DNA of 64,000 nucleotides from Amborella trichopoda (taxonomy: Eukaryota > Streptophyta > Magnoliopsida > Amborellales > Amborellaceae), in the NCBI RefSeq assembly GCF_000471905.2, contig NW_006499801.1, forward strand, positions 929,823 through 993,822, in the 5' to 3' direction. Positions within the stretch are counted from its first letter, which is position 1; every line of letters begins with the position of its first letter. The position numbers and the translations under genes were made by a program. Of this stretch, positions 24,870 through 35,129 are shown piece by piece. The notes below the pieces were generated by a model. It made no database searches. It had not been told where the DNA came from and saw nothing but the letters and a program-made list of their open reading frames with translations.

Positions 24870-25445
24870 TAAAAAAAAATATGTTTCCTAGTTTTACAAA
24901 AACAAGAGCGACTGAAGTTGCTCTAAAAAGTTTGTTTAAAGTTTGAGGCCCTAAACATTTGTTTTGATGTTGAAAAGCCCTTGAATCGATCATCTCGACT
25001 TCGAGCTGTGTATATATGAACGAAATAGATTTCAAGTTTGGGAAATAGTGCATATTGTAATGCATTATCTGGACATCAATTTTCAATATTTTCTTATGTT
25101 CATATATCTATTTGATCTACACTATTGTTTAGGCTTTAAAGTTTTATAATTAAATATAAAAATAAATTTTCAGGCCAACACAACGATTTTTTGCTGCCAA
25201 AAAATTATATTTCGTATATTGTAATGCATTATTTGGGCCATCAATTTTCAATATTTTCTAGTGTTTATAGATCTATTCGATCTACACTATTTTTTAAGCT
25301 TTAAAATTTTATAATTAGATATAAAAATAAATTCCATGCAATCACAGAGATTTTTGTTACTAAAAATCATCTTTCAATACTATTTAGAGATACACCTTAC
25401 TTTGATTGTTTAGGCCCTATCCTTATACAAATCACACCAATATTA
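24870..25445. repeat. MITE-1 derivative with internal duplication
   Basis: Carries MITE-1 phrases ('gatcatctcgac', 'tgcattatctgg', 'ccttatacaaatcacacc' at the right end). A segment of about 150 bp ('tattgtaatgcattat...tttataattaaatataaaaataaatt') occurs twice, at about 25043-25170 and 25217-25335, so the element is longer than the 390-bp standard. Confidence 0.6.
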
Positions 25446-25619
25446 ATTCCAATATTGGCAATCTAATACTATTGGCTCCATACCACTTTGATCAGTTGCA
25501 ATGAGAGATTCGAGACTCTCTGTTTCCAAGCCCCAATGGATTCTTTAAAATTTTTATTTACTAAAAAAAAAAAAAGATACATGAGCAATAATAAAAAGGA
25601 CGTGATTAGCATGCGGCCA

Positions 25620-25915
25620 AGCCTGCAAATGTAGAAATGAGGGCTTGGCAATAAATATATTTTTTAAATATAATTTGATTTTAATTTTTAGAGAATATAT
25701 AATCGTTAACATGGAGATTGTGAGTGTAAAAAATTAAATAAATTTTGAAAATTTGAAATAATAATTATATTAAAGAAACATTTGGACCTAGTTGCAATTG
25801 TTTTTCGATGGAACCACCTATTTACATTTATTTTTAAGATGGATGTTTTATATTTTCAAACTGGATATTGTATAAAAGCAGTCCAACTTGTATGAAACAA
25901 TTGTTCTTAATAAAA
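25620..25915. repeat. Repeat family C, copy 2
   Basis: Alignable with 8240-8500 and 27110-27390 ('atgtagaaatgaggg', 'ataaatatattttttaaat', 'gatggaaccacc', 'ttaagatggatg', 'catgaaacaatt'-like end). Confidence 0.58.
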
Positions 25916-26004
25916 ATATGATAAATTAAATTTACTTAATTATTTAAAAATAATAATAGTAATTGATTTTTAAGTTTCCAGTTCTTAGCAAGTATGTTAT
26001 AGGG

Positions 26005-26034
26005 TTAGGGTTAGGGTTAGGGTTAGGGTTAGGG
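26005..26034 (+). repeat. Interstitial telomere-like TTAGGG array
   Basis: Five exact TTAGGG units preceded by AGGG and followed by TTTGGG. The plus strand therefore has at least six G3 tracts spaced by TTA, the sequence type that folds into a G-quadruplex. The unit is the 6-bp form, not the TTTAGGG usual in plants. Confidence 0.9.
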
Positions 26035-26040
26035 TTTGGG

Positions 26041-26466
26041 TTTAGAAGGTGACGGTGAGTTGAAGTTGAAGGGAAGAAAGGAGAACAGCTAGCTACCCCC
26101 TAACCCCATCACGTGATTCTCTCTCCTACACCAACCCTAAAACGACATTATTTCAAGCATTCCAATAAAGACAACTCATCAAAGCAACGCGACACGTGGC
26201 ATCCCATGCATAGCCTTCAATTATTATGAATTATTTTATGTACCTTTGTTATTATCCAGGATTTCTTCACAAAAATCTCACAGTTTTGTAGGGAGTGGTA
26301 TCTATCACCACTTGATCAGTACGGTAACATCTGCATCTACCGCTTGTTTCCAAGGACCAACGATGAGGATCCACAGTAGTTTTCGACGGTTAATGTTCGG
26401 GATAAAATGGTGGATGTACCCACTATGGACCATATATCACAAACCAGTAATGTATGGTGCATTGTA
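26041..26466. promoter_or_regulatory. Promoter-like patch without an identified gene
   Basis: Within 200 bp after the TTAGGG array are two CACGTG-type elements (ATCACGTGATT near 26109 and GACACGTGGCAT near 26190, the latter an ABRE/G-box form), a CT-rich stretch, and CCAACCCTAAAA resembling a telo-box. The frame at 26246-26509 (plus) resembles no family and ends in a TA repeat at about 26468-26494. The regulatory reading is an inference from motif density only. Confidence 0.25.
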
Positions 26467-26467
26467 C

Positions 26468-26494
26468 TATATATATATATATATATATATATAC
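26468..26494. repeat. TA dinucleotide microsatellite
   Basis: About 13 TA units, just left of the MITE-1 copy at 26529. Confidence 0.85.
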
Positions 26495-26528
26495 AACAAA
26501 TCTAGATAATGTAAAACATATATTTATA

Positions 26529-26918
26529 GGAAAAAGTTTATATAGAATCGACGCTCTAAACAATCAAATTAGAGCCCACCTCAAAAATTTCACTAGCAAA
26601 TGTTATTTTGATGCTCAAATATCCTCAACTTGATCATCTCGACATTAAGACGCATAGACATGAGAAAAAAAATAGATTTTAAGTTTTAAAAATAATGTAT
26701 TTTATAACGCATTTTTTTATTGTCAATTTTCAAGACTTTCAAGCTTTCATAAATCTGTCGATCCACACTATTTTTCAAGCTACTTTTAAAAAAAAGATGA
26801 AAATATATTTTAAAGCTATCACAATGATTTCCAGTATTGAAACTGCATTTCTCGACACCATTTGAAGGTAGGCTCTAAGTTTATTGTTTAGAGCCTAGGC
26901 TCTATGCAAACTACACCC
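26529..26918. mobile_element. MITE-1 copy, 9-bp TSD
   Basis: 390-bp element starting GGAAAAAGTTTATATAGA and ending CAAACTACACCC. It is flanked by atatttata (26520-26528) and atacttata (26919-26927), 8 of 9 identical. It aligns end to end with 8786-9178, including the phrase 'gagcctaggctct' near the right end, which marks these two as a subfamily. Confidence 0.82.
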
Positions 26919-27109
26919 ATACTTATATGCGACATATATAGGTACTAAAAAATCTAGATAATTTAGCTTTTCAGGAAAAAAAAAACACATAGGCAAGTGA
27001 TGTAAACTCATACCTGACCTGCTATGTCAAATCGGGCCAGTATTTGTATACATGTTACTATATCATTGTCATATGAGGTAGTCTACAAAGAGAACATTTT
27101 TCTTTGGAC

Positions 27110-27390
27110 CCGGTTTCTATGCAGCCAAGTGAGTCTCTTAATAAATCTATTTTTTAGATGGATTTTAAGACTTAATTTTTAAGAACATGTAATTGGAATA
27201 TGGACATCATGAATATGATAAAATAAATAAATTTTAAAAACTAGAAATAATAATTCTAGTAAAAAAGCTTTTGGACTGTTAGTTTCCATTGTTTTTAGAT
27301 GGAACACCTTCTTTCATCCATCTTTAAGATGGATGATTTGACCTATGTAGAAATGCGGTCCAGCTTGCATGAAACAATTTTTCTTTATCT
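27110..27390. repeat. Repeat family C, copy 3
   Basis: Starts near 'ggtttctatgcagcc' and ends near 'ggtccagcttgcatgaaac', whose reverse complement matches the start, giving an inverted repeat. The centre matches copy 1 closely ('gttagtttccattgttttt'). Confidence 0.6.
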
Positions 27391-27600
27391 TTTATACATG
27401 GAGGTCACACTCATTAGATGTCGAGTTGGATGGCTTCAGATGAGTCACAAAGTCAGAGAACGTATTTTTTTTTTGGAACTTTGTCTATTCAATGACACTC
27501 TTACAGCCACTCATTTTGAAATTTAAATAAGAATAATGTTTGTAACTTCTATATACAAAAGGTAAATAGCCTATTTATAGACAATCCATTGTAATTTAAT
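27391..27600. repeat. MITE-2-like copy
   Basis: Contains 'catggaggtcacac', 'gagttggatggcttcag', 'gagtcacaaagt' and, at the right, 'aaaaggtaaatagcctattt', matching the arrangement at 33820-34070. Confidence 0.5.
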
Positions 27601-27649
27601 GAAAGCACATATCTAGAAATTATGTTTCTAGCATTTCTATGATCTCAAA

Positions 27650-28075
27650 TTTTATGTAGTTACTCATTTCATCTTAACAATCAATTTGCACCTTACATAT
27701 ACTGAAAATAAGCCTCCTACCAACAATAAATCTAGATCATCCATTTGGTAAATATTAAGATCGAGGTTTTTAAGAGCTCAAAATCAATTTTCCTTTTTTT
27801 AACATTGTTCAACTAATGATATCAAAGCTGTCTAGGAGAATTGGAAAATGAAAATGCTCATTCTAAGCCTTAGATCTAAGCATCTAATCAAACACACGGA
27901 CTACATCAAATGGGTTACAAGACACTTTTATGGTCCATTTTCAAATTTTGTGTTTTTGTGATTGTTCATACAAATAAAAAAAGTATGTATTTGAAAAATT
28001 AGGATCAAACAAATAGCTCCAAAATGGTTTTTGAAGATTGTTTCACTATATTACTATACAATTATTCTAATAAAC
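27650..28075. repeat. Dispersed repeat D, copy 1
   Basis: Direct repeat of 33255-33650 in the same orientation. Shared phrases include 'aacattgttca.ctaatgat', 'aagc.tct.accaaa' and 'ggatcaaacaaat.gct', and both end 'atattactatacaa'. Nature unknown; no coding. Confidence 0.6.
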
Positions 28076-28301
28076 CCCTCCTCTATATGGGTGTGGGTGT
28101 GGGTGTGCGTGTGCGTGCACGCGCGCATAAATAACTTTTATTCAAACATACCTCAAGCTGAAGGAATAGTACGCACTCTCACTAACTTATTAAATCCATA
28201 TTGATTTGATGACCAGCATGGTGGCTCAGTATTTTACTTATAATCTTTATTTTATAAATATGTTGGACTTAAAAGTTTTAGAGCATATATGATTCAACAA
28301 G

Positions 28302-28852
28302 TAGGGGTGGCAACGGGTTGGGTATGGGTCGGGTTCACCTGGACCTAGACCCGAATAGATTCGGGTTCAGGTTTTGGACTTGGACCCAACCCGTCGGGGT
28401 AAAAATTGGACCCATATCCGTACTCGTTGGGTCTCGAGTCTACCCCATCGAGTCTCGGGTCTATTGTCAACCTAATTATGAGCTTTTTTTTTTCTTTTCC
28501 TTTTTTGCCCTTTTTTTTACCATCATATACTACCTGTATTATTGGCAACATGGTCGCAATCACTGGCTATTAGATTTCAAACTGCGTGATTTGTCGTTTA
28601 AAAGCTAAAGATGACTACTAATTCTAATTATATATGATCCTTAATACACCCAAATGAATAGGGTTCAAAGTAAATTATTTTATCTTTAACAGTTTACAGG
28701 TACGGGTCGTGTCCAATTGGACCCGGACACGTATAATGTTTGAGTCCAAGTTTTGGATCCAGACACGACCCTTGGGTCCAAACCCCATACCCAACCAGTG
28801 TCTAGTATACCCGGAGGGTCCCAGGTCGGGTCCTGGTCCATTGCCACCCCTA
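28302..28852. mobile_element. hAT-type MITE, 8-bp TSD
   Basis: 551-bp element beginning TAGGGGTGGCAACGGG and ending CATTGCCACCCCTA, perfect terminal inverted repeats over the outer 12 bases. It is flanked by tcaacaag (28294-28301) and tcgataag (28853-28860), 6 of 8 identical, the duplication length of hAT elements. The subterminal regions are rich in GGGTC/GACCC repeats; the centre is AT-rich. No transposase. Confidence 0.82.
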
Positions 28853-29228
28853 TCGATAAGGCATATGTCAAAGTGAAATATTAAAATAATAGTGTGTGGA
28901 ATTTTTAAAAAGTGTGATTTCTCTAAGGTTGCAACCTTAAACAATCCAATTAAGGAGCACTTCCAATTTTTATCATAACATGTAATTTTGGTGAAAACCT
29001 TCGTGGGATTACCTCAAAAACTATTTTCATATCTAATTATAAAGTTTTAAATTCTAAAAATGATTAAAATCAAGCAGATCTATAAACACATGAGAATCTT
29101 GAAAATGGATGGTCTAGATAATATACTGCAAGATGCTCTATTTTTTAGACTCAAAATCTTTTTTTTATTTTATATTCATACATCTCGATGCCTAGATGAT
29201 CAATTAAAAGTTTTTTCAACATTAAAAC

Positions 29229-31804
29229 TGAAAGAAAGACTAATGTGATCTTGTCAAGGTATATATTTTTTTATTTTTCTTCTTTTTCACCCTTTTTCTT
29301 TTCTTATTATTATTATTTTTTTTGCAAATATTACTTATAAGTAGTCTTATTACAATAAGCTACTACTTCAAAAAAATAAAACTAACAAATCTAAGATCTT
29401 AAAACCTTGATGCCACAACCAATTTTCTTTAAACAAATAAAATAACCACAATTCTTAATTCTTCGGAATATAAAGACAATATAATTAAAATATGGTAAAA
29501 AACAAAAAGAGAGTGGTAGAGATTACCTCAACCGAGCTTATTACACCACACACCGAGTCATCACCATCCGATGGCATGGGGTTAACGATCAATCTTCAAT
29601 CTTAACCGGGAAAGCAAGTTTAGGTCAAACCCTCCAATAGAACTATGAACTCTTCTTGATCATAAATCTCAAACTTAGATATAACCTATAAAATTTAATT
29701 TAAGAGAGATAGTATCTACTTACTACTACGAAACCCTTAGATCATCATAAAGCAAGATAAGAGAGAGAGTTCATGACAAAGCAAGCTAAGAGAGAAAGCT
29801 CTATCTAAGTGGGGTGTGCCCCCTAATTTTCCATAAGAGAGAGATAGTGAGCTTTCTTTCCTAAGTGGGACGTGCCTCCCTATTTGGGCATTCTAGAGAG
29901 AGATAGAAGTATTAGAGAGATATTTTGTGTAGAGACTTATGGGCATGGCGTGCTCTCTTTATAGTGCAAAAATAGGATTAGGGTTTTTAAGTTTTTCATG
30001 GCTTGTCTTTTCTTATGAGATTGAATATATACCATTTTTCTTAGGTGACTTGTGGGGTGAGAGATTTGAACCCTTAATTCTATAGATGAATCAACATCAT
30101 ATAGAAGGTGCTAGAACATTTATCCTCCTTTCTTAAACCATTTTCCCATCATTAGATATTAAGTAAAATAATTTCAATCATAATATTGAGCTTACCAAAA
30201 TTATGTACAAGCCTTCTCATGTTTTCCAAAAAAATTCATTCAAAGTTTCTTCAAGGCAAAGGCTTTTTATATCATCACAAAGCTTTTTTTTCAAGTCAAA
30301 GCTTGATCCAACAAAATTGGAAAGCTCATTAGAGTGGGGAGTGCTACCCTAGGTGGCCCCACCCACATCGCAATGGTGGGCCCATATAGCTTATTAGGGC
30401 TCCCATGCAACAATCAAATTAATTAAAATATTCTATGATTTTTAAAAATTCATAAAACTCAATTTAAATAATTAAATCAATCTAAAATCAATATCTATAT
30501 TTTTATAAATCCAAATTTGATAAATAAAATATCTAGATATCTAGAGAAATTTAAATAATATTCTAAAAATCATATAGCATTAAAACAAACATAATTAAAT
30601 TTGTTAGATAGAAAAAAGATCCATATGGCTTAAGAATTAAATAAATAAACACTAGGGCACTCTACCTTCAACTGTGGACTACGGTCTGCACTTGCTTTCT
30701 CAAACCGACCCAGTATTGCCCATGACCCACAGTCCATACAAGGGCTCATTAGTGGGCCACCAAAGTTTAGTGCAATAGATCATAATCCCAGTTTGTAGAT
30801 TTCAAGTTCTCCCCTAAAGAAGTACCAAGGTTACCCTGACCTCATGCAACCACAACCCATATGGCACATAAGGGTATCTCTCGCACATGCATAAACGTCA
30901 CCCTGAAAGGATGTTCACTTTCCCAAAACGACAATCATATATGCATGTTGTGTAATGGCACGCAGATGAAGCTTTGGCCCCCGTCTCTAAAGGCCACCAT
31001 CACACATAAGGGCTACACAGTCCACTGACTCACTCATCCAGGCATAATCCGACCTCATTAAGGGATGACCTATTAAATTTTTTATCGGATAGTTTTTATG
31101 CCCAGATAATATAGGTTTTTTCCAATCGACTGGCTTAGTTCGTAAAGCTCAATTCGGTATCTGCAAATATTATTCGTTTAGTATGATCTATGAATGATCA
31201 CACTCCCACGGAGTTCATATTCCATTATATCAAACGGGCAAGCTTTCTATGCTTCCCCTATATCATAAAACTTATATTCTTCCCCTTATCCAATCGTCCA
31301 ATCTGAATGGAGGCCAAAGATTGCCCTAATCACAATGTCATGTCTCTACACTATTTTATTTTAAATTTTTTTATAAACTATTTTGACACGAAACTTTCTT
31401 CGTCCAATCCTCTATTAAACTCGCACCGGTGAAAAATATTAAAAAAATATTTCCAATAAAATAAAATGATCAAAATACCCTTGAAAGTGTCAAGGGGTAT
31501 TTTGGTCATTATATTTTATCAGAAAAGTATTTTTAATATTTTTTATAGGTGCACCTCAATGAGAAGATGACACATACCAAATTTCATATTCATATAATTT
31601 GTATAAAAAACCTAAAAATAAAATAATTTGAGACGTTGGATCTAATATCAAACGGTGAGTGGCTCTCTTGATCAAAATTGGACGGTTGGATGGTAGGGGA
31701 AGCATAGATCTTTTGTGATGTAGGAGAAGTATAGAAACCTTTCCCATATCAAAATGTTTATTACAAACACTCATAAGTCCTTTAATGACCACACTCACCC
31801 AACA
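29229..31804 (-). mobile_element. Solo LTR related to the copia-like element, 5-bp TSD
   Basis: The plus-strand start TGAAAGAAAG and end CACCCAACA match the LTR ends at 585 and 2504, so the ends are TG...CA in element orientation. It is flanked by perfect aaaac duplications (29224-29228 and 31805-31809). Internal agreement with the left LTR includes 'gagattacctcaaccg' and 'ttctcaaac.gacccagta'. There is no internal region or second LTR nearby, so this is a solo LTR left by recombination. It contains the MULE-type MITE at 31236-31745; without it the LTR is about 2.06 kb. Confidence 0.87.
31236..31745. mobile_element. MULE-type MITE, copy B, 9-bp TSD
   Basis: 510-bp element, the reverse complement of 22764-23277. 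It starts GGGCAAGCTTTCTATGC; the right end reads ATAGAAACCTTTCCC. It is flanked by atatcaaac (31227-31235) and atatcaaaa (31746-31754), 8 of 9 identical. Removing the element plus one flank restores sequence matching the LTR at about 2441-2470, giving an independent empty-site check. Confidence 0.9.
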
Positions 31805-32079
31805 AAAACAACCTTTTCCGATGGATTTTTTAGATGCATCTGTAATTCTACATTTTAAGGTTGCAATTTATATAAACTTTTTCCTTTTAAAAATAACCAA
31901 AATACCTAACCCTTGTAGATGACGTGGTTGGGGTATCTTAGCCATTCTAAATTTTACATGTTATTGTCTTTTGCACTTTTCTCTAATTTATGGTCATGCA
32001 ACAAAAAGTTAAAAATTTGATTAGTTTTCTGATCTAGATTGTGGGGAAACCAATTATTAAAATTTGTCGATTCACGTCA

Positions 32080-32300
32080 AAAACGACAATTTGATACCAT
32101 TTACCTTTGGTGCAAGGAGACCACAACCATTATTGTCCCTTAAAATTCTTAATTGGTGGTTTGTAAAAGTGTCATTGAAGAGACACAAAGTTCCCAACAA
32201 AAATTATTTGGACTTTATGATTCACCCCAAACCATCCAATATGACTTTTAATGAGTGGGACTAGTTGTGACCTCCTTGTGATAAAGATAAAAATAATTCT
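32080..32300. repeat. MITE-2 copy
   Basis: Left arm 'gataccatttacctttggtgcaaggagaccacaa'-type sequence and right arm 'gttgtgacctccttgtgataaagat' are inverted relative to each other, as in 62390-62610. Confidence 0.6.
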
Positions 32301-32399
32301 ATATATTCATATTTTACAATCAAGTCTTTTTTTTAGAACATAAAATGTATTTTAATCTTCACTTTTTCTATATATCAAGCTAAGCTCAAATTTGGTGTC

Positions 32400-32600
32400 T
32401 TCATATCTTTTACTATTATATATCTATTAAAAATATTAAAATAAATAAAATTACCAAACTACCGATGCTACTTTTGAGGGATAGTTTGATATTTTTATTT
32501 ATTTTAAATTATTTTTTAATAATTTTTATAAGTGTGTGATAGGAAGAAGTATATGCATACCAAATTTAAGCTTAAACTGATATATACAAAAGAAAACCAA
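32400..32600. repeat. Degenerate palindromic MITE core
   Basis: An imperfect palindrome centred near 32475 (AAAATTACCAAACTA ... TAGTTTGATATTTTT) resembles the centre shared by the MULE-type MITEs and the 59.8-60.3 kb element. The ends are not recognisable. Confidence 0.4.
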
Positions 32601-32652
32601 AATACACTCTATATTCTTAAAAAATAATACTTGATTGAAATATATATATATA

Positions 32653-32800
32653 TAGGAAAAGTTTATATATGGTGTCAACCTTATACTGTAGAAGTAAGGT
32701 GCACCTTAAAAACCCATCGAAAAATATTGTTTCGTCATTAGAAAATTCTCCAATTGATCATCTCGATCTCGATATATATGAATATGAAAGAAAAAATGAA
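32653..32800. repeat. MITE-1 copy cut by an assembly gap
   Basis: Starts GGAAAAGTTTATATATGG and continues through 'aaggtgcacctta', 'ttgatcatctcgat' until the N run at 32801. The right end is not visible in the sequence after the gap. Confidence 0.65.
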
Positions 32801-33239
32801 NNNNNNNNNNNNNNNNNNNNNNNNNNNNNNNNNNNNNNNNNNNNNNNNNNNNNNNNNNNNNNNNNNNNNNNNNNNNNNNNNNNNNNNNNNNNNNNNNNNN
32901 NNNNNNNNNNNNNNNNNNNNNNNNNNNNNNNNNNNNNNNNNNNNNNNNNNNNNNNNNNNNNNNNNNNNNNNNNNNNNNNNNNNNNNNNNNNNNNNNNNNN
33001 NNNNNNNNNNNNNNNNNNNNNNNNNNNNNNNNNNNNNNNNNNNNNNNNNNNNNNNNNNNNNNNNNNNNNNNNNNNNNNNNNNNNNNNNNNNNNNNNNNNN
33101 NNNNNNNNNNNNNNNNNNNNNNNNNNNNNNNNNNNNNNNNNNNNNNNNNNNNNNNNNNNNNNNNNNNNNNNNNNNNNNNNNNNNNNNNNNNNNNNNNNNN
33201 NNNNNNNNNNNNNNNNNNNNNNNNNNNNNNNNNNNNNNN
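32801..33239. other. Assembly gap (439 N)
   Basis: Unknown bases inside or beside a MITE-1 copy. Confidence 0.99.
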
Positions 33240-33254
33240 ATAATCAAACTCCCC

Positions 33255-33650
33255 AAAAAAAAGGTTCAATTTGAACCCTAGATATAGTCAAAATGAGTTA
33301 TCTCCAAAAATGAATCTAGACCATTCATTTTATGAATTTCAAGATCTTAGCCTTTATAAACTCAAAATCATTTTTTTCTTTTTTAACATTGTTCATCTAA
33401 TGATAATAAAGACATCCAAAAATTTGGAAATAAAAAAATCCTTCTAAGGCCTAGATGTAAGCGTCTCACCAAAATGAACGGCCTATGTTAATTAGGCTAA
33501 AAAAATACTTTCTAGGTTGTGTTTTCAATTTTTTTTTTTTTTTTGCGATTGTTCATTAGAATGAAAAGAGTGTATATTTCAAAATTTGGATCAAACAAAT
33601 GGCTATAAGATGGTTTTTTAACGTTGTTGCATCATATTACTATACAACGG
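33255..33650. repeat. Dispersed repeat D, copy 2
   Basis: Same orientation and phrase order as 27650-28075. A long T run (about 33528-33544) sits inside it. Confidence 0.6.
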
Positions 33651-33819
33651 TTGCATGATATCATTGCTCATATATATATATATATGATTATTTTTAAATA
33701 TATATAAAAAAAACATAACTCATTTATAAATTTCCCTTTTTCTTAATGTTAAGAGATGTTGTATACGACATAGAAAATTTCTTAATGTTATTAAGAAAAA
33801 AAAAGGGAATGTCTATACA

Positions 33820-34070
33820 AAGACCATTTATTTTTAGAGATTGTCTACAAATAGACCATTTATCTTTATTACAAGGAGGTTAGAATTAGTCCCGCTCGTT
33901 AGATGTTAGATTGGATGGCTTAGGGTGAGTCACAAAGTTCTTTTTTTTTTTTTTGAAACTTTGTGTTTATTCAATGTCACTCTTACAAACTACATATTGT
34001 GAAATTTAAAAGACAATAATAATTGTAACCTTTTCGTACAAAACATAAATGGTATCTTTATATACTCTCC
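33820..34070. repeat. MITE-2-like copy
   Basis: Starts with a short tandem duplication of 'aaagaccatttatttttagagattgtct'-like sequence, then 'attacaaggaggttagaatt', 'ggatggcttagggtgagtcacaaagt', and ends 'aaacataaatggtatcttta'. Best match is 27391-27600. Confidence 0.5.
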
Positions 34071-34657
34071 CCCAAATAAAAAACAAAGACAAAATGACTA
34101 TGGGGTTTCAAACCCACAATCTCAATATCATCAACGACAATTTTTCCAGGCTACTCTAAATAAGTAAGGTCGATTCAACTCGATGCGAAACCCTGACTGG
34201 TAGAAACCACCATATTTCAGGAAGGAGTCGATTCAGTCAGGAACCGGCTGATTCGATGCCACATTTTATCTTTAAATTTATTATCTTTTTATTTTTTATT
34301 GGCTGATTCACTCAGCCAAATCGACGATCTATCGATCTAGGCCGATTTTCCAGCTGATCCTTTTTGTTTTTTAATCATTGGTGTGGAGTGTAGAGTCTGT
34401 ATACCAACCCCCTTGTTAACAAGGAAAACCCCCGGAGGAACGGATTGGATCACAACCATTTACAGTGGGGTGATATAATTTTTAGTTCATGTAAATAACG
34501 GTTCATATTAATTTGTGCAATCTACCGTACAAGTGTATCGGTTAAAGCTCACATCCATCTTTACTATGCAGCACATAAAAGATGACATATTCATGACCAA
34601 TGCCTGACTTTTTCTGAGGAGAGAGAGATATAGAGGAGGGGGACAGGTTTAGGAATT

Positions 34658-34881
34658 AGGGTTGGCAATGGGTCAGGCCTAGAGCTGGGCCTGTGCGGGG
34701 CCTAGACCTATCCCGGCCCTATTATTTTGAGAGCCAGGGTGCACCGGGAAAAACCATAGAAAAATAATACAAAAAATATGAATAAAAATTAATACAAAAG
34801 AAAAATATAAAAAAGAAAAAAGGTCGCCCCTGGTCAGGACAAAGCTGGCTGGGCCAAGCGGCCCATTGCCACACCTACTAA
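34658..34881. repeat. hAT-type MITE-like element, degraded
   Basis: Begins TAGGGTTGGCAATGGG and ends GCCCATTGCCACACCTA, inverted repeats of the same type as 28302-28852. Subterminal sequence is GGGCC-rich. The flanking 8 bp do not match convincingly. Confidence 0.6.
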
Positions 34882-35129
34882 GAGGTTGAAGTGAGAGAGC
34901 ATCAATAGGATTTCTTATAACAGACGAAGTTATGAGCAAAAGGATCAATAACGCTTTGTTCTCAAAATAAATAAATAAATAAATAAATAAATAAATCAGA
35001 AACGCCTTGTATTCTCAACCCTCCAAACTTTTCAGAGGCCCAACTGACTTTTGGACCTGTGATTTGCACGTTAGAAACAAGTAGAATACGTTTTTTCACA
35101 AATAACTAACTATTTTCTTTAAACAAAAT

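Larger units (their letters stand above)
28910..31884. mobile_element. MITE-1 copy split by a solo LTR
   Basis: The left part is 28910-29228 (GTGTGATTTCTCTAAGGTTGCAACC...) and the right part 31805-31884 (...TTTATATAAACTTTTTCC). Placed together, and counting one copy of the duplicated aaaac, they reproduce the organisation of the intact copies at 19030-19421 and 54350-54716. The sequence 'aacattaaaac' just left of the LTR continues as 'aacaaccttttccgatgg' just right of it. The outer target duplication falls in a T/A run and cannot be placed exactly. Confidence 0.8.

Noticed and set aside
28081..28130. GTGTG/GCGCGC alternating stretch as a Z-DNA regulatory element
   Set aside because: It is a short imperfect purine-pyrimidine repeat of a kind common in intergenic DNA; nothing links it to a gene.
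32669..33281. Long frames across 32.7-33.3 kb
   Set aside because: Most of their length is N; no information.
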